Assembly (NCBI GenBank): GCA_016840385.1
Contig: JAEOSL010000054.1
Location: forward strand, 1 to 22,031
Reading direction: 5' to 3'
Origin: Candidatus Thorarchaeota archaeon
GTDB lineage: Archaea; Asgardarchaeota; Thorarchaeia; Thorarchaeales; Thorarchaeaceae
Length of the DNA: 22,031 nt
The notes below the pieces were generated by a model that searched no databases, was not told the DNA's origin, and saw only the letters and a list, made by a program, of their open reading frames with translations. This document shows positions 6,959 through 15,038 of this stretch, piece by piece. Both the position numbers and the translations under genes were made by a program. The number at the start of each line of letters is the position of its first letter. Position 1 is the first letter of the stretch.

Positions 6959-8146
6959 GTGTTACCTGAAACTGACATTCAAAAGCTAGCAGTCGAAAGT
7001 CGTCAGAAGTTGATTCAGGAATTTGCAGAAACCTATGCAAACTTACGAGAGCGGATAAAGCGCGTTCCCGATGCAGATGCAAGAAGGGTTTCTGAGGAAT
7101 TTTCCTGTCCTTTAGAGGTAGCAATGGTTGCATATCTGATCAATATGGATGGAATCATGACTCTTCGTAGTGCCATAGACCTCTTCACTGCAGAACTAGC
7201 GAGAAGGGCATCAGTTGGAGAAGATGTTCCTAATCTTCCAGGCAACATCCTGGAATTTGCACTAGTTGAGGGACGTTGGATCTCTCATATTCATGGTCGT
7301 TTCACAAGACAACTGGAAATTCGCGTTAGGAGTCTTTCAAACCTAGAAGATGCAGTTGATAATGAAACTCTTGAAGTTGAGAAAGCCTTGTCAATTATTG
7401 CTGAAAGAGTTAAACTTGCTGAAACTGTCATATCTCCCTTAGTTGAAGAATGGAGAAAAGAACACCTCAAGTCTACAAGTGCTGACGTTATCTCATCATT
7501 TGGCCATGCGATTACTAAATGGAATCGTAGTACTCTCAATGGTAAATCTAAACAGATACTGAAACGAAATCAAGCGCATTTCCGTCTTCTACGGCAAGCC
7601 TTAACAAAATCTTCTGATTCCTTCACAATTGATGCTTCTATCAGTCGAATGGATACTCTAATAGCTGAACTTGAACAGCCTCTTGACAAACTAACCCCCC
7701 GTGCAGTTGCTCATTTTCTCTTACATTTAGTTCCAAGACCCCAAAGCGGTAGAGGTGATCGTTCACCCTATATCGAAATAGGGGTCGGGTCGACCCGGGG
7801 CAACAAAGCAGAACCTGATATGTCGTCACCCTTTGATTTCCTTGAACGTGATATCAAACTTGGAAATCGTCGGAAAAGTGATGATAGAAGAGAATTTCTT
7901 CTGGAACGAATTTCGCGTGTATACCGAGTGCTCAAATATCAGGGGAGCGATATTCCTGAGTGTGTTTCAAAATGCTTCCGTGAAATAATCGCTAGATTTG
8001 GTTTGAAAGATGTTTCTTTTGAAGATGAATTCTCTGCTGCTAGCGAGAAAATCATTGAGGAAATGATAACAGAAAGAGATGCTCTTGCAGTTGATCTCAT
8101 TCATGATTTTGTAATTAATCATGTCTATTCGGAGGTTTCCCCATGA
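6959..8146 (+). CDS. Helix-rich soluble protein, first gene of the helicase operon, function unknown
   Basis: About 395 residues, strongly helical throughout, with no membrane segments and no zinc site. An N-terminal helical region (about 1-220) is followed by a charged, low-complexity linker (about 265-310) and a C-terminal helical region. The GTG at 6959 is preferred over a TTG at 6935 because GAGAGG ends nine bases upstream of the GTG. A TATA-like element (TTATTTAG, about 6884-6891) would give a leader of about 45 bases. The next gene overlaps it by an ATGA junction and the helicase follows 48 bases after that, so the three are probably one transcript. The context suggests a role as a partner or regulator of the helicase. 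I do not recognise the protein. Confidence 0.65.
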   Translation: MLPETDIQKLAVESRQKLIQEFAETYANLRERIKRVPDADARRVSEEFSCPLEVAMVAYLINMDGIMTLRSAIDLFTAELARRASVGEDVPNLPGNILEFALVEGRWISHIHGRFTRQLEIRVRSLSNLEDAVDNETLEVEKALSIIAERVKLAETVISPLVEEWRKEHLKSTSADVISSFGHAITKWNRSTLNGKSKQILKRNQAHFRLLRQALTKSSDSFTIDASISRMDTLIAELEQPLDKLTPRAVAHFLLHLVPRPQSGRGDRSPYIEIGVGSTRGNKAEPDMSSPFDFLERDIKLGNRRKSDDRREFLLERISRVYRVLKYQGSDIPECVSKCFREIIARFGLKDVSFEDEFSAASEKIIEEMITERDALAVDLIHDFVINHVYSEVSP

Positions 8147-8919
8147 TGAATGCACCTTCTCCTCTTTATTGGTTGATTGAGATTGAAACCTACGACTTTG
8201 CAGCTGGAGCTTTCAAAGGCGCAGATCTAACGGGGAAGGTACTCATACTATCATCACAGCTTTGGTCGATTATCCGGGGGACACAGGTATATTCAATATT
8301 GATTGGACCTGGTATATTCAAAGGAGTAGCAAGAAAAAGTGGCATTCATGTTGATTTACTAGAGTATATCTCATGTCTGATATTTGATCCAACTCGACTA
8401 AGATTTGATGAACCTCTTCCACAGGTCGATATAGTATCCCCAGAAGTCATCGATCCGATAGGAACAAGTAGAATAGAAGAGATTGTAACCTCAATTCGTA
8501 ATCTTGTAATGGAAAGAGGCAATGTCTTGATTAGTGATCCACTTGCCACAATTACAGCTAAAACTAACATTCCCCAGACTGCACATTATGAAGAAATGTT
8601 CAAGCGAATCAACGTGTCTCATGTATCTGGTGCTCAAAGAGCGAAGTTCATTCTAGGTGGTGCAAATGGTCCAATCTATCGACCCTTTGCTGAGAATTTT
8701 CCAAAATTGATACGACAACAGACTGAGCGTACAAGAGTGTTGGCCGCACCATTCTCCAAGTTCACTGGTTTCTCAGATATAGAAATCATGACTGACTGGA
8801 TGATTGTTGAGAAAGCTGGTCAAGATTCTAAAACCGGGATGGAAGCAATAGGTGCAGAATACGAACGTACATTGGGTGTAATTGACAAAGACAAGGACAA
8901 TTACATCTTTGAACTATGA
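8143..8919 (+). CDS. Soluble protein of 258 residues, second gene of the helicase operon, function unknown
   Basis: Translation is coupled to the gene before it: the start overlaps the upstream stop (ATGA), and GGAGG lies seven bases upstream (8131-8135). The protein mixes alpha and beta segments. Hydrophobic strands occur near the N-terminus (LYWLIEIE, KVLILSS, VYSILIGPG), with a glycine-rich turn FILGGANGPIYRPF at about residues 170-183. The C-terminal half is charged. I see no Walker motif, zinc site or membrane helix. The first half could be a Rossmann-like or sensor-type domain, but no catalytic motif supports this. Its place between the helix-rich protein and the Ski2-like helicase suggests the three act together. 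Confidence 0.65.
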   Translation: MMNAPSPLYWLIEIETYDFAAGAFKGADLTGKVLILSSQLWSIIRGTQVYSILIGPGIFKGVARKSGIHVDLLEYISCLIFDPTRLRFDEPLPQVDIVSPEVIDPIGTSRIEEIVTSIRNLVMERGNVLISDPLATITAKTNIPQTAHYEEMFKRINVSHVSGAQRAKFILGGANGPIYRPFAENFPKLIRQQTERTRVLAAPFSKFTGFSDIEIMTDWMIVEKAGQDSKTGMEAIGAEYERTLGVIDKDKDNYIFEL

Positions 8920-8967
8920 AGACCACAAGTGTCTTTTAGACTCCAGTTCTCTTCGCGATGAGGAAAA

Positions 8968-11607
8968 TTGTCGGAAATTGCTAATGCAGACATCCAGAAA
9001 AGACTGGTGAAACCATATGCAGTTGTATTAAGGGCAAGCAAGCAAGAACTGACAGTCAGAGTGGACATCTATTCTGATGTATTGAGAGACCGCCAGCGCT
9101 CCAATTTGGGTGGAATGATAGAATTTGGATATCGATCAAATGGCCTCTTAGATATTAGGAAATTCTGGTTTGTCAAGTACAATAAACCTGTTTACATGCA
9201 TGTTCCTAAGGAAGCAAATGGCATTCTGAGAAAAGCAAAGAGTATCATTGTCCCCAGAGAACTACAACCAGATTTCCTGAAGGATATTAAGAAATACTTC
9301 GCGGGTATCCAGACTCAAGAACCAAGGGTAGTACCAACATGCCAGCACTGTTTTCGTGAAGATCGACTTACAGTACTTACTCGACGAAATGCTGTGAAGA
9401 TTTCTGCAGACCAAGTAACGTGTACAACTTGTGGACAATCCGATTTGAAAACAGAGTTGAAGACTCTTGGAATTAAGATGTCTCGTGCTATGATGAACCA
9501 GCTGGAAAAACAGGTGACTCGGGTCAAATCAGTCCCACGGCTTGTGGATATGCTTACTCCTGGTTTTGATCCAACAAGAGAACCTGACCTCACACTCATA
9601 GATACAATCGTTGCCCAAGAGCTTAGTACTAAGAAGGATATTCAAGATCTTCCTATCCCTGATGGATTCAAAGAGATCCTGTATAATGTTGGGCTCGAAT
9701 CGCTTCTTCCAATTCAAAAGAAAACAATTCTCTCTGGTCTCTTCAAAAATACAAGTCTACTAATCGTATCGTCAACCTCCTCAGGAAAAACTCTATTGGG
9801 TGAGTTAGCTGGAATTCCTAAAGCTATGAAGGGGAAGAAGATGATCTATATGTCCCCTCTAGTCGCATTGACAAATGAAAAGTACAACTCCTTTCGCAAG
9901 CGCTACAAATCTCTTGGTCTAAGAACTGGAATCAAAGTAGGTATGTCACGAATTGATGTTGGAAAGGAAGGAAAGCCAATTGTTGATACTGACATCTCGA
10001 AGGCTGACATCATTTGCGCAACCTATGAAGCTCTAGACTTACTCTTCAGATCGGGGAATACAAAGGACCTCGGAGATGTAGGAACGGTGATAATTGATGA
10101 GATTCAGAATCTTGCTGATCCTGAACGTGGTCCCGAATTGGATGGGCTCATTACAAGAATGAGATTCCACTTTCCGAAAGCACAGATTCTTGCCCTCTCA
10201 GCTACAGTTGGGTCTCCTGAAGTTCTGGCAAAGGAACTAAACCTGAAACTTGTTGAATTTGAAGGAAGACCTGTTCCTCTTGAACGACATCTTGTTTTTG
10301 CTCGTAGCGATGAAGAGAAACGAAACATCATCCGAAGACTTGTTACTACCGAGTTTCGACACAAGAGCAGTGTAGGAAACAAAGGTCAGTCAATCGTATT
10401 CACATATTCTAGACGACGTGCCCAAGCATTGAGTGATTGGTTACGCGAGCACGGGGTGTCCTGTGCAGTATATCACGGCGGACTCTCTTATAATCAAAGG
10501 AGAAGCGTAGAACACCAGTTTGAGAAACAAAGGTATGCATGTGTTATAACAACTGCAGCACTTGGTGCAGGAGTTGACCTTCCAGCATCACAGGTGATTT
10601 TTGAATCACTAGCTATGGGGGCCGATTGGTTATCTACAGCAGAATTTGAACAGATGCTTGGTCGTGCTGGTCGATTAGGTAAACATGACCGAGGTAGAGT
10701 TTACATCGTTGTCCAACCCGAACGAAAATATCACAGTGGGCAAGATGGATACGAAGATGAGATTGCTGTCAAATTACTTAATGGCATTATTGAAGATGTA
10801 GAACCATTCGCTGACAAAGAAACTTCTGCTGAGCAAATCCTTGCAACAATTTGCTCAACTGGTCTTGTTGATCTGAAATCTATTGCCAGAACCTACATGC
10901 GAATGCTCTCGATGTCAGTCCCTCCCTCAGAGGCACTAAAGCATCTTGTCAAGACTCATATGATTCGCGTCAAAGAAGGAGGAGCTCATCCAACTGATTT
11001 AGGAAAAGCAACTTCTCTCTCATTTCTCAGTCCAAGCATGGGTCTTGAGGTTATGCAGCTCACCGCATCATTCGATGTTATTGATATTGCTATCATGTTG
11101 GAACCTTTCGAGAATATCTATCTTAGTAACAAATTGCAGGAAGAAGTCAATTCCGCATTTAGGACTCACATGCCAACCCGATTATTCTCTGGAATCTTCT
11201 CTGAGATAAGCGATGTTAGCAAACCAAAGAGTGGAGCTGGTCGACTTCCTCCATGGGTGTTTGAGATATTTGGAAAATGGGCATCGACTTTTTTCACCTG
11301 TGGCTGTCGCGATTATCCTGATTGTGACCATGGAAAGATCAGACTGGGTCGCTGGTTAGTGGATAGACGACAAGAAGGTATGAATCCCTCAGGACTTGCT
11401 GCTTTATTGAATGATAAATTCCAATTATGGGCATACCCTGGAGACCTGTTCTCCTGGTTGGATTCACTCATTCACGGTCTCAAGGCTGTGCAACGAATTG
11501 CAAACGTAGCAGGAAAGATTGACCTGAGTGTAGCTATTGATGATCAAATATCTCGAATTGAGCGTCCATATGACACTCCCGACGCCAAGGAACCTTCTAA
11601 GACGTGA
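8968..11607 (+). CDS. Archaea-specific Ski2-like superfamily 2 helicase (ASH-Ski2 type, COG1202)
   Basis: An 879-residue ATP-dependent helicase. An N-terminal domain carries a four-cysteine zinc site (C125, C128, C152, C155). The RecA core follows: Walker A SSTSSGKT (268-275), motif II DEIQ (377-380), SAT (411-413), motif V ITTAALGAGVDLP (about 527-539) and motif VI QMLGRAGRLG (562-571). The C-terminal part has a second metal site CGCRDYPDCDHG (778-789) and a conserved-looking end (YPGDLFSWLDSL). This layout matches the archaeal helicase reported in Thermococcales to associate with the 5'-3' exonuclease aRNase J and the exosome, so a role in RNA decay is likely. The DEIQ in place of DExH is a small oddity. 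The start is a TTG with GAGG only four bases upstream. Its 3' end overlaps the convergent Zn-ribbon gene by 11 bases. Confidence 0.87.
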   Translation: MSEIANADIQKRLVKPYAVVLRASKQELTVRVDIYSDVLRDRQRSNLGGMIEFGYRSNGLLDIRKFWFVKYNKPVYMHVPKEANGILRKAKSIIVPRELQPDFLKDIKKYFAGIQTQEPRVVPTCQHCFREDRLTVLTRRNAVKISADQVTCTTCGQSDLKTELKTLGIKMSRAMMNQLEKQVTRVKSVPRLVDMLTPGFDPTREPDLTLIDTIVAQELSTKKDIQDLPIPDGFKEILYNVGLESLLPIQKKTILSGLFKNTSLLIVSSTSSGKTLLGELAGIPKAMKGKKMIYMSPLVALTNEKYNSFRKRYKSLGLRTGIKVGMSRIDVGKEGKPIVDTDISKADIICATYEALDLLFRSGNTKDLGDVGTVIIDEIQNLADPERGPELDGLITRMRFHFPKAQILALSATVGSPEVLAKELNLKLVEFEGRPVPLERHLVFARSDEEKRNIIRRLVTTEFRHKSSVGNKGQSIVFTYSRRRAQALSDWLREHGVSCAVYHGGLSYNQRRSVEHQFEKQRYACVITTAALGAGVDLPASQVIFESLAMGADWLSTAEFEQMLGRAGRLGKHDRGRVYIVVQPERKYHSGQDGYEDEIAVKLLNGIIEDVEPFADKETSAEQILATICSTGLVDLKSIARTYMRMLSMSVPPSEALKHLVKTHMIRVKEGGAHPTDLGKATSLSFLSPSMGLEVMQLTASFDVIDIAIMLEPFENIYLSNKLQEEVNSAFRTHMPTRLFSGIFSEISDVSKPKSGAGRLPPWVFEIFGKWASTFFTCGCRDYPDCDHGKIRLGRWLVDRRQEGMNPSGLAALLNDKFQLWAYPGDLFSWLDSLIHGLKAVQRIANVAGKIDLSVAIDDQISRIERPYDTPDAKEPSKT

Positions 11608-11863
11608 GAGTATCTCTGTCAACTTCAATCTTTACACTAATATTCCCAACAAGATCTGGGGACATTGAATCGAGATTAAGATCAAGCCATCTATGTAGGT
11701 CTCTACGAATTTCTTCTTTCGCATCAAGAGGCTTCGGAAGTTCTGAACGGTCTTCGGATACCAAATGGAAGTGGGTACAACCACAACTACATTGACCATC
11801 AAGGACCTTGTCAATGTCCACTGATGATTTTCCACAAGACCGGCAAATGAATAGCATCGTCAT
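11597..11863 (-). CDS. Small Zn-ribbon protein (resembles COG3364/DUF2072 N-terminus)
   Basis: An 88-residue protein opening with a zinc ribbon (C7, C10 and C25/C27/C29) of the form FICRSCG...CSCGCTHFHLV, followed by a charged, probably helical tail and a short beta-like end. Archaeal Zn-ribbon proteins of this kind open in the same way, but the family match is from memory and only moderate. The start is ATG 11863, with GGAG four bases upstream, or a second ATG six bases further in. The gene converges with the helicase gene and the two ends overlap by 11 bases. The role is probably in nucleic-acid or protein binding. Confidence 0.6.
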   Translation of the reverse strand: MTMLFICRSCGKSSVDIDKVLDGQCSCGCTHFHLVSEDRSELPKPLDAKEEIRRDLHRWLDLNLDSMSPDLVGNISVKIEVDRDTLTS

Positions 11864-11977
11864 CTTTCTCCATACAATTGGGGGATTTATCTATCTATGA
11901 GGATTGGTATCGCTTAGGTAATACATTCTATTTCCGCTGTATGCCTATTTAATTCATATAAACCACAATTTGACCTA

Positions 11978-12220
11978 TTACAGAAAGAATACAATCCATA
12001 CAAAACAGAGAATGATACCAATTGCCCCTGCAATCATCCATCCTTTCTTTCCGTACCCCCACACGATTGGAATCGGTCCAAGAAAGATGATTCCTTTACT
12101 TTGGATTCTTGTTTCATTACCATCCATTTCACTATATGCAGAAATCACTGCTACAATTACAAGTATGATCCCGATGATAAGAAGTATCCAGCCAAGACTC
12201 TGTAGAAGTTGTACTTGCAT
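11978..12220 (-). CDS. TIGR00304/DUF131-type small membrane protein
   Basis: About 80 residues with two hydrophobic segments (WILLIIGIILVIVAVIS and the C-terminal IAGAIGIILCFVWIVFF). Between them is a loop holding the characteristic GIIFLGPIPIVWGYG stretch, which matches the archaeal DUF131 membrane family of unknown function. The ATG at 12220 lies one base beyond the stop of the upstream gene, with GGTGAG just before it, so translation is coupled. A GTG at 12229 in the same frame has no ribosome binding site. It is the last gene of the run that begins with the beta-CASP nuclease. Confidence 0.72.
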   Translation of the reverse strand: MQVQLLQSLGWILLIIGIILVIVAVISAYSEMDGNETRIQSKGIIFLGPIPIVWGYGKKGWMIAGAIGIILCFVWIVFFL

Positions 12221-12221
12221 T

Positions 12222-12782
12222 TCACTCACCTGGTATTAGTGAAGGAAGTTCGAAAACTATTTTCTCATAACCTCCAACATCATCCCCATCTACTGCCCAG
12301 AGACTGATGATGTCATCATAGATGTCAAAATCCATTGTTGTTTCAACTTCAACTATTTTTGTTCCAATTGGGAATCTCCAGAGAATCTCGAAATCATAAG
12401 GTGCCTCTTCTTCTTCAAGCCAAGTTTCAATCACGTTTTGACCAGGAACAAACTTGCCTGTGAAATCAATGAGGTAGATAACCGATACAACATCAGTTTG
12501 CCCTTTGGGATAGATATCACAGAAGTCGACTCTTGACTTGACTCGTTCACTGTTAATCTCAACTCTCTCTTTATCTAGAAAGAACTGCATATTCCCTGCT
12601 AACTTCTCGACTTCGGCCGCAAGTAACTGCTCATCTCGAATCACTTTTCGATAATATCCTTCCATATCCAGATATTCAAAGTTCAATCGCTCGTGAATCT
12701 CTCCAGTGCTTGAAACTGAGAAGAAGGATGAAGCATGAACTGGCTCCACCATATCTGACATGTAATCTTCCAAATGAATCAC
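12222..12782 (-). CDS. Soluble beta-rich protein encoded with a beta-CASP nuclease, function unknown
   Basis: A 186-residue acidic protein with a helical N-terminal half (RDEQLLAAEVEKLAGNMQFFLDKERV) and a beta-rich C-terminal half that ends in FELPSLIPGE. It has one cysteine, no membrane segment and no recognised motif. The GTG start at 12782 follows directly on the stop codon of the nuclease gene, so the two are translationally coupled. An ATG at 12761 is an alternative start. The coupling suggests a partner or adaptor of the nuclease, but this is inferred from position only. Confidence 0.6.
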   Translation of the reverse strand: MIHLEDYMSDMVEPVHASSFFSVSSTGEIHERLNFEYLDMEGYYRKVIRDEQLLAAEVEKLAGNMQFFLDKERVEINSERVKSRVDFCDIYPKGQTDVVSVIYLIDFTGKFVPGQNVIETWLEEEEAPYDFEILWRFPIGTKIVEVETTMDFDIYDDIISLWAVDGDDVGGYEKIVFELPSLIPGE

Positions 12783-13787
12783 CTATTCAAGAGGGACAGC
12801 GTTTATTCCTGCACCCGAGAGATGCTCTGAAAACTCTGGTGCATTTCCTGTAAATACATACGCAATCCTTGGATTTACAGCTTTTGCGAACTCGATAAGT
12901 CCATTGAAATCAGTGTGTGCACTGAGTGGGAATCCTCGTTCCCTGAATTTGCCGAGAGTCCATCCTGATAGACTATATCTCTCCATCTTCTGCTCCAGAT
13001 TCTTTGCAACTTTATTGAGATCACTGCGACGGATATTATTGAGGGTGTGTCTAATTGATGAGCTAACAATGACAGCACCGTCTTCGATAATATCAGAAAT
13101 TCCAGGTGAATCCAAGGTATAATGTCGAAGGTCAACTCCATGGTCCTTGTAGACATTACACACTTTGTTTATGCTAGTATTTCCTGATACTATTCTAAAT
13201 CCTCCACTCATCAGGAGTGCGATTGCTTCCTGAGATTTGCCCAGTGAATATGCGCTGAAGAATGGGATTCGACCTTCATCGATTACTTTTGTTGCAGCAT
13301 CAAGTATGTTATCATAAACACCCTGACGTTCAGGGAATACCCATTCAGGTTTCCCGTAGGTTGCTTCAGTAATTAGAACATCAGCTTCGATTGGTTCTGC
13401 TGCGGTATGAACCATACTATCGACATTGTTGAAATCCCCGGTATACAATACTCGGAGACCATCATTGAACTCAAGATAGAACATCGTTGACCCAAGGACA
13501 TGTCCTGCATTCAATGCCGTGATATTAACACCAATTTGCCCGAACATATCTCCGATACGAATCAGTGTTTTATTCTTGAAAGCATTGTTACCCCGCGCTC
13601 CCCATGTATCGAAGGTCCCAGAAGTAGCAATGATGTGATTCGCTTTTTTCAAACCTCCAATGTGATCGGCATGTGAGTGAGAGAGTAGTGTTGTTTCTCC
13701 CTTGATTCCAGTATCTAGGGCTAATCGTATATCACCGTATTCAAGAAGGAAACCTGTTCCTACTTTTTTCACATTGAGTGTGGACAT
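12783..13787 (-). CDS. Beta-CASP metallo-beta-lactamase nuclease (COG1236-like, short form)
   Basis: A 334-residue metal-dependent hydrolase of the class that contains CPSF73-like RNA-processing nucleases and SNM1-type DNA nucleases. The zinc ligands are in order: HSHADH (37-42), H96 in NAGHVLGS, D118 in YTGDF and H291 in PLSAHTD. E141 in TEATYG marks the start of the beta-CASP region. It lacks the extra RNA-binding KH domains of the long archaeal aCPSF1 form and the length of aRNase J, so it is one of the small stand-alone versions. The substrate (RNA or DNA) is undecided. No TATA box is visible in the 21 bases between its ATG and the stop of the TnpB gene upstream, so its transcription probably depends on TnpB or an earlier promoter. 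Confidence 0.82.
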   Translation of the reverse strand: MSTLNVKKVGTGFLLEYGDIRLALDTGIKGETTLLSHSHADHIGGLKKANHIIATSGTFDTWGARGNNAFKNKTLIRIGDMFGQIGVNITALNAGHVLGSTMFYLEFNDGLRVLYTGDFNNVDSMVHTAAEPIEADVLITEATYGKPEWVFPERQGVYDNILDAATKVIDEGRIPFFSAYSLGKSQEAIALLMSGGFRIVSGNTSINKVCNVYKDHGVDLRHYTLDSPGISDIIEDGAVIVSSSIRHTLNNIRRSDLNKVAKNLEQKMERYSLSGWTLGKFRERGFPLSAHTDFNGLIEFAKAVNPRIAYVFTGNAPEFSEHLSGAGINAVPLE

Positions 13788-13794
13788 GGAATGA

Positions 13795-13990
13795 CCGTTC
13801 CCCGAAACCTAGACATTCCTGGACATCGAGTCCGGGATGATGTTCGGTTCCTGTTTCATAGAGGCTGCTCTCTGTAGATTCTGTGAATCTGTTAAGAGTC
13901 TTACTTCCTCTCCACAGGCGTTTTCAGTCTCCGGCAAACTGACGGCGACCAGATTCAGTGCAGCATTGAGATCTCTGTCGATCACTAGCC
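13795..13990 (-). ncRNA. Predicted omega RNA (reRNA) at the 3' end of tnpB
   Basis: TnpB proteins use a guide RNA made from the 3' end of their own gene and the element's right end. At the expected place there is a 7-bp hairpin (CCTGGAC 13818-13824 with GTCCGGG 13830-13836, one G-T pair, five-base loop), then the end palindrome at 13789-13819. The extent is a guess: the 5' limit follows the usual length of such RNAs, and the guide would be read from the first bases beyond the right end, in the nuclease gene leader or start. Confidence 0.35.
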
Positions 13991-15038
13991 CGCACTGTTC
14001 ACACTCATACTCCCTCTCTGATAGAGAGAGTTCTTTCTTTCTGTGCCCACAACGTGAACACATCTTTGATGATGGAAAGGCCCTTGGTACCACGACAAGC
14101 TCAGAACCGTACCACCCACATTTGTACTCCAGTTGTCGTCTGAACTCATAGAACCCCACATCAGCTATGGCTCTTGCAAGCCTTCGGTTCTTCAGCATCC
14201 CGGACACTAGCAGGTCCTCGATCACTACCTTACTGTGGCTCTTGGCAAGATAGGTCGTCACCTTGTGCAGTGTGTCCTGCCGGATATTGAAGACCTTCAG
14301 GTACATCTTCGCAAGTCGCAGTTGCGCTTTTTTGTGGTTCCTGCTCTCCTTCTTCTTTCGTGACATACTCTTTGAGAGCTGTCGCAGTTTCCTTAATCGT
14401 CTTCCTAGGGTTCGTGGGTTGGTAAAAGTGGTTCCATCAGATAATATGGCCAGATTCTTCACTCCCAGGTCTACTCCCACTGGTGCTCCTCGTACAGGCT
14501 GTGGGTTGAGGATGTCCTCCTCCACAGTGACTGACACGAACCACCTGTTGGCTCGTCGTCGCACAGTGACTGAAAGTATCCTTCCACTGTGGTACTTCTC
14601 TCTCTTCTCCTTGATTCGAATCTTTCCTATGCGCGGGAGCTGGATTGCTCGCTCATGGAACCTGATGGTCCCAGTCAGTCTGAAGCTGTCCCGAACTCCC
14701 CTCCTCTTGAAACGAGGAAATCCTACCTTCTTGCCAGACTTGAGTCCTCGATAGAAGTTTTTGAAAGCTCTATGGAGGTTTCTCAGGGCTTCCTGGGGTG
14801 CACACTTCGAGGTTTCGTACATCCATGGGAATTCTGTCTTCTTCAGGGAGTTGAGGAGTTTGTGCTGTCGCATTGCGTCAGTGAACCTATCATTTTCCTG
14901 ATTGTTCTTGTACCGTGCAATCCGTTGTTCTAGACCCCAGTTGTAGGCAAAACGAGCTACTCCTGCATGTTGAGCAAGGTATGACCTCTGGATTTTGTTG
15001 GGATCCAGCTCATACCTGTAGGCCTTATTGGTCAACAT
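13809..15038 (-). CDS. tnpB: TnpB, RNA-guided endonuclease of IS200/IS605 family
   Basis: A 409-residue TnpB of normal length, the family from which Cas12 nucleases arose; it cuts DNA guided by an omega RNA. The N-terminal helix-turn-helix-like region is followed by the OrfB core with basic stretches (about 84-120). RuvC motif I is GVDLGVKN (D190), motif II is VIEDLLVSGM (E274) and motif III is DRDLNAALN (D354/D356). The target-nucleic-acid zinc ribbon C327, C330, C346, C349 lies between motifs II and III. All key residues are present, so the nuclease may be active. Codon and base use differ from the neighbours. It lies between the GNAT-like gene and the nuclease operon on the same strand. 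Confidence 0.92.
   Translation of the reverse strand: MLTNKAYRYELDPNKIQRSYLAQHAGVARFAYNWGLEQRIARYKNNQENDRFTDAMRQHKLLNSLKKTEFPWMYETSKCAPQEALRNLHRAFKNFYRGLKSGKKVGFPRFKRRGVRDSFRLTGTIRFHERAIQLPRIGKIRIKEKREKYHSGRILSVTVRRRANRWFVSVTVEEDILNPQPVRGAPVGVDLGVKNLAILSDGTTFTNPRTLGRRLRKLRQLSKSMSRKKKESRNHKKAQLRLAKMYLKVFNIRQDTLHKVTTYLAKSHSKVVIEDLLVSGMLKNRRLARAIADVGFYEFRRQLEYKCGWYGSELVVVPRAFPSSKMCSRCGHRKKELSLSEREYECEQCGLVIDRDLNAALNLVAVSLPETENACGEEVRLLTDSQNLQRAASMKQEPNIIPDSMSRNV

Noticed and set aside
14612..14622. tRNA T-loop-like GATTCGAATC
   Set aside because: It lies inside tnpB, has no acceptor or anticodon arm around it, and the palindrome is part of coding sequence.
13837..14754. Plus-strand open frames antisense to tnpB
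   Set aside because: They are shadows of tnpB: cysteine- and serine-rich with no start signal or family resemblance.
13809..15038. A Cas12-type CRISPR effector
   Set aside because: At 409 residues and with no repeat array or cas genes nearby, it is a TnpB, not a Cas12.
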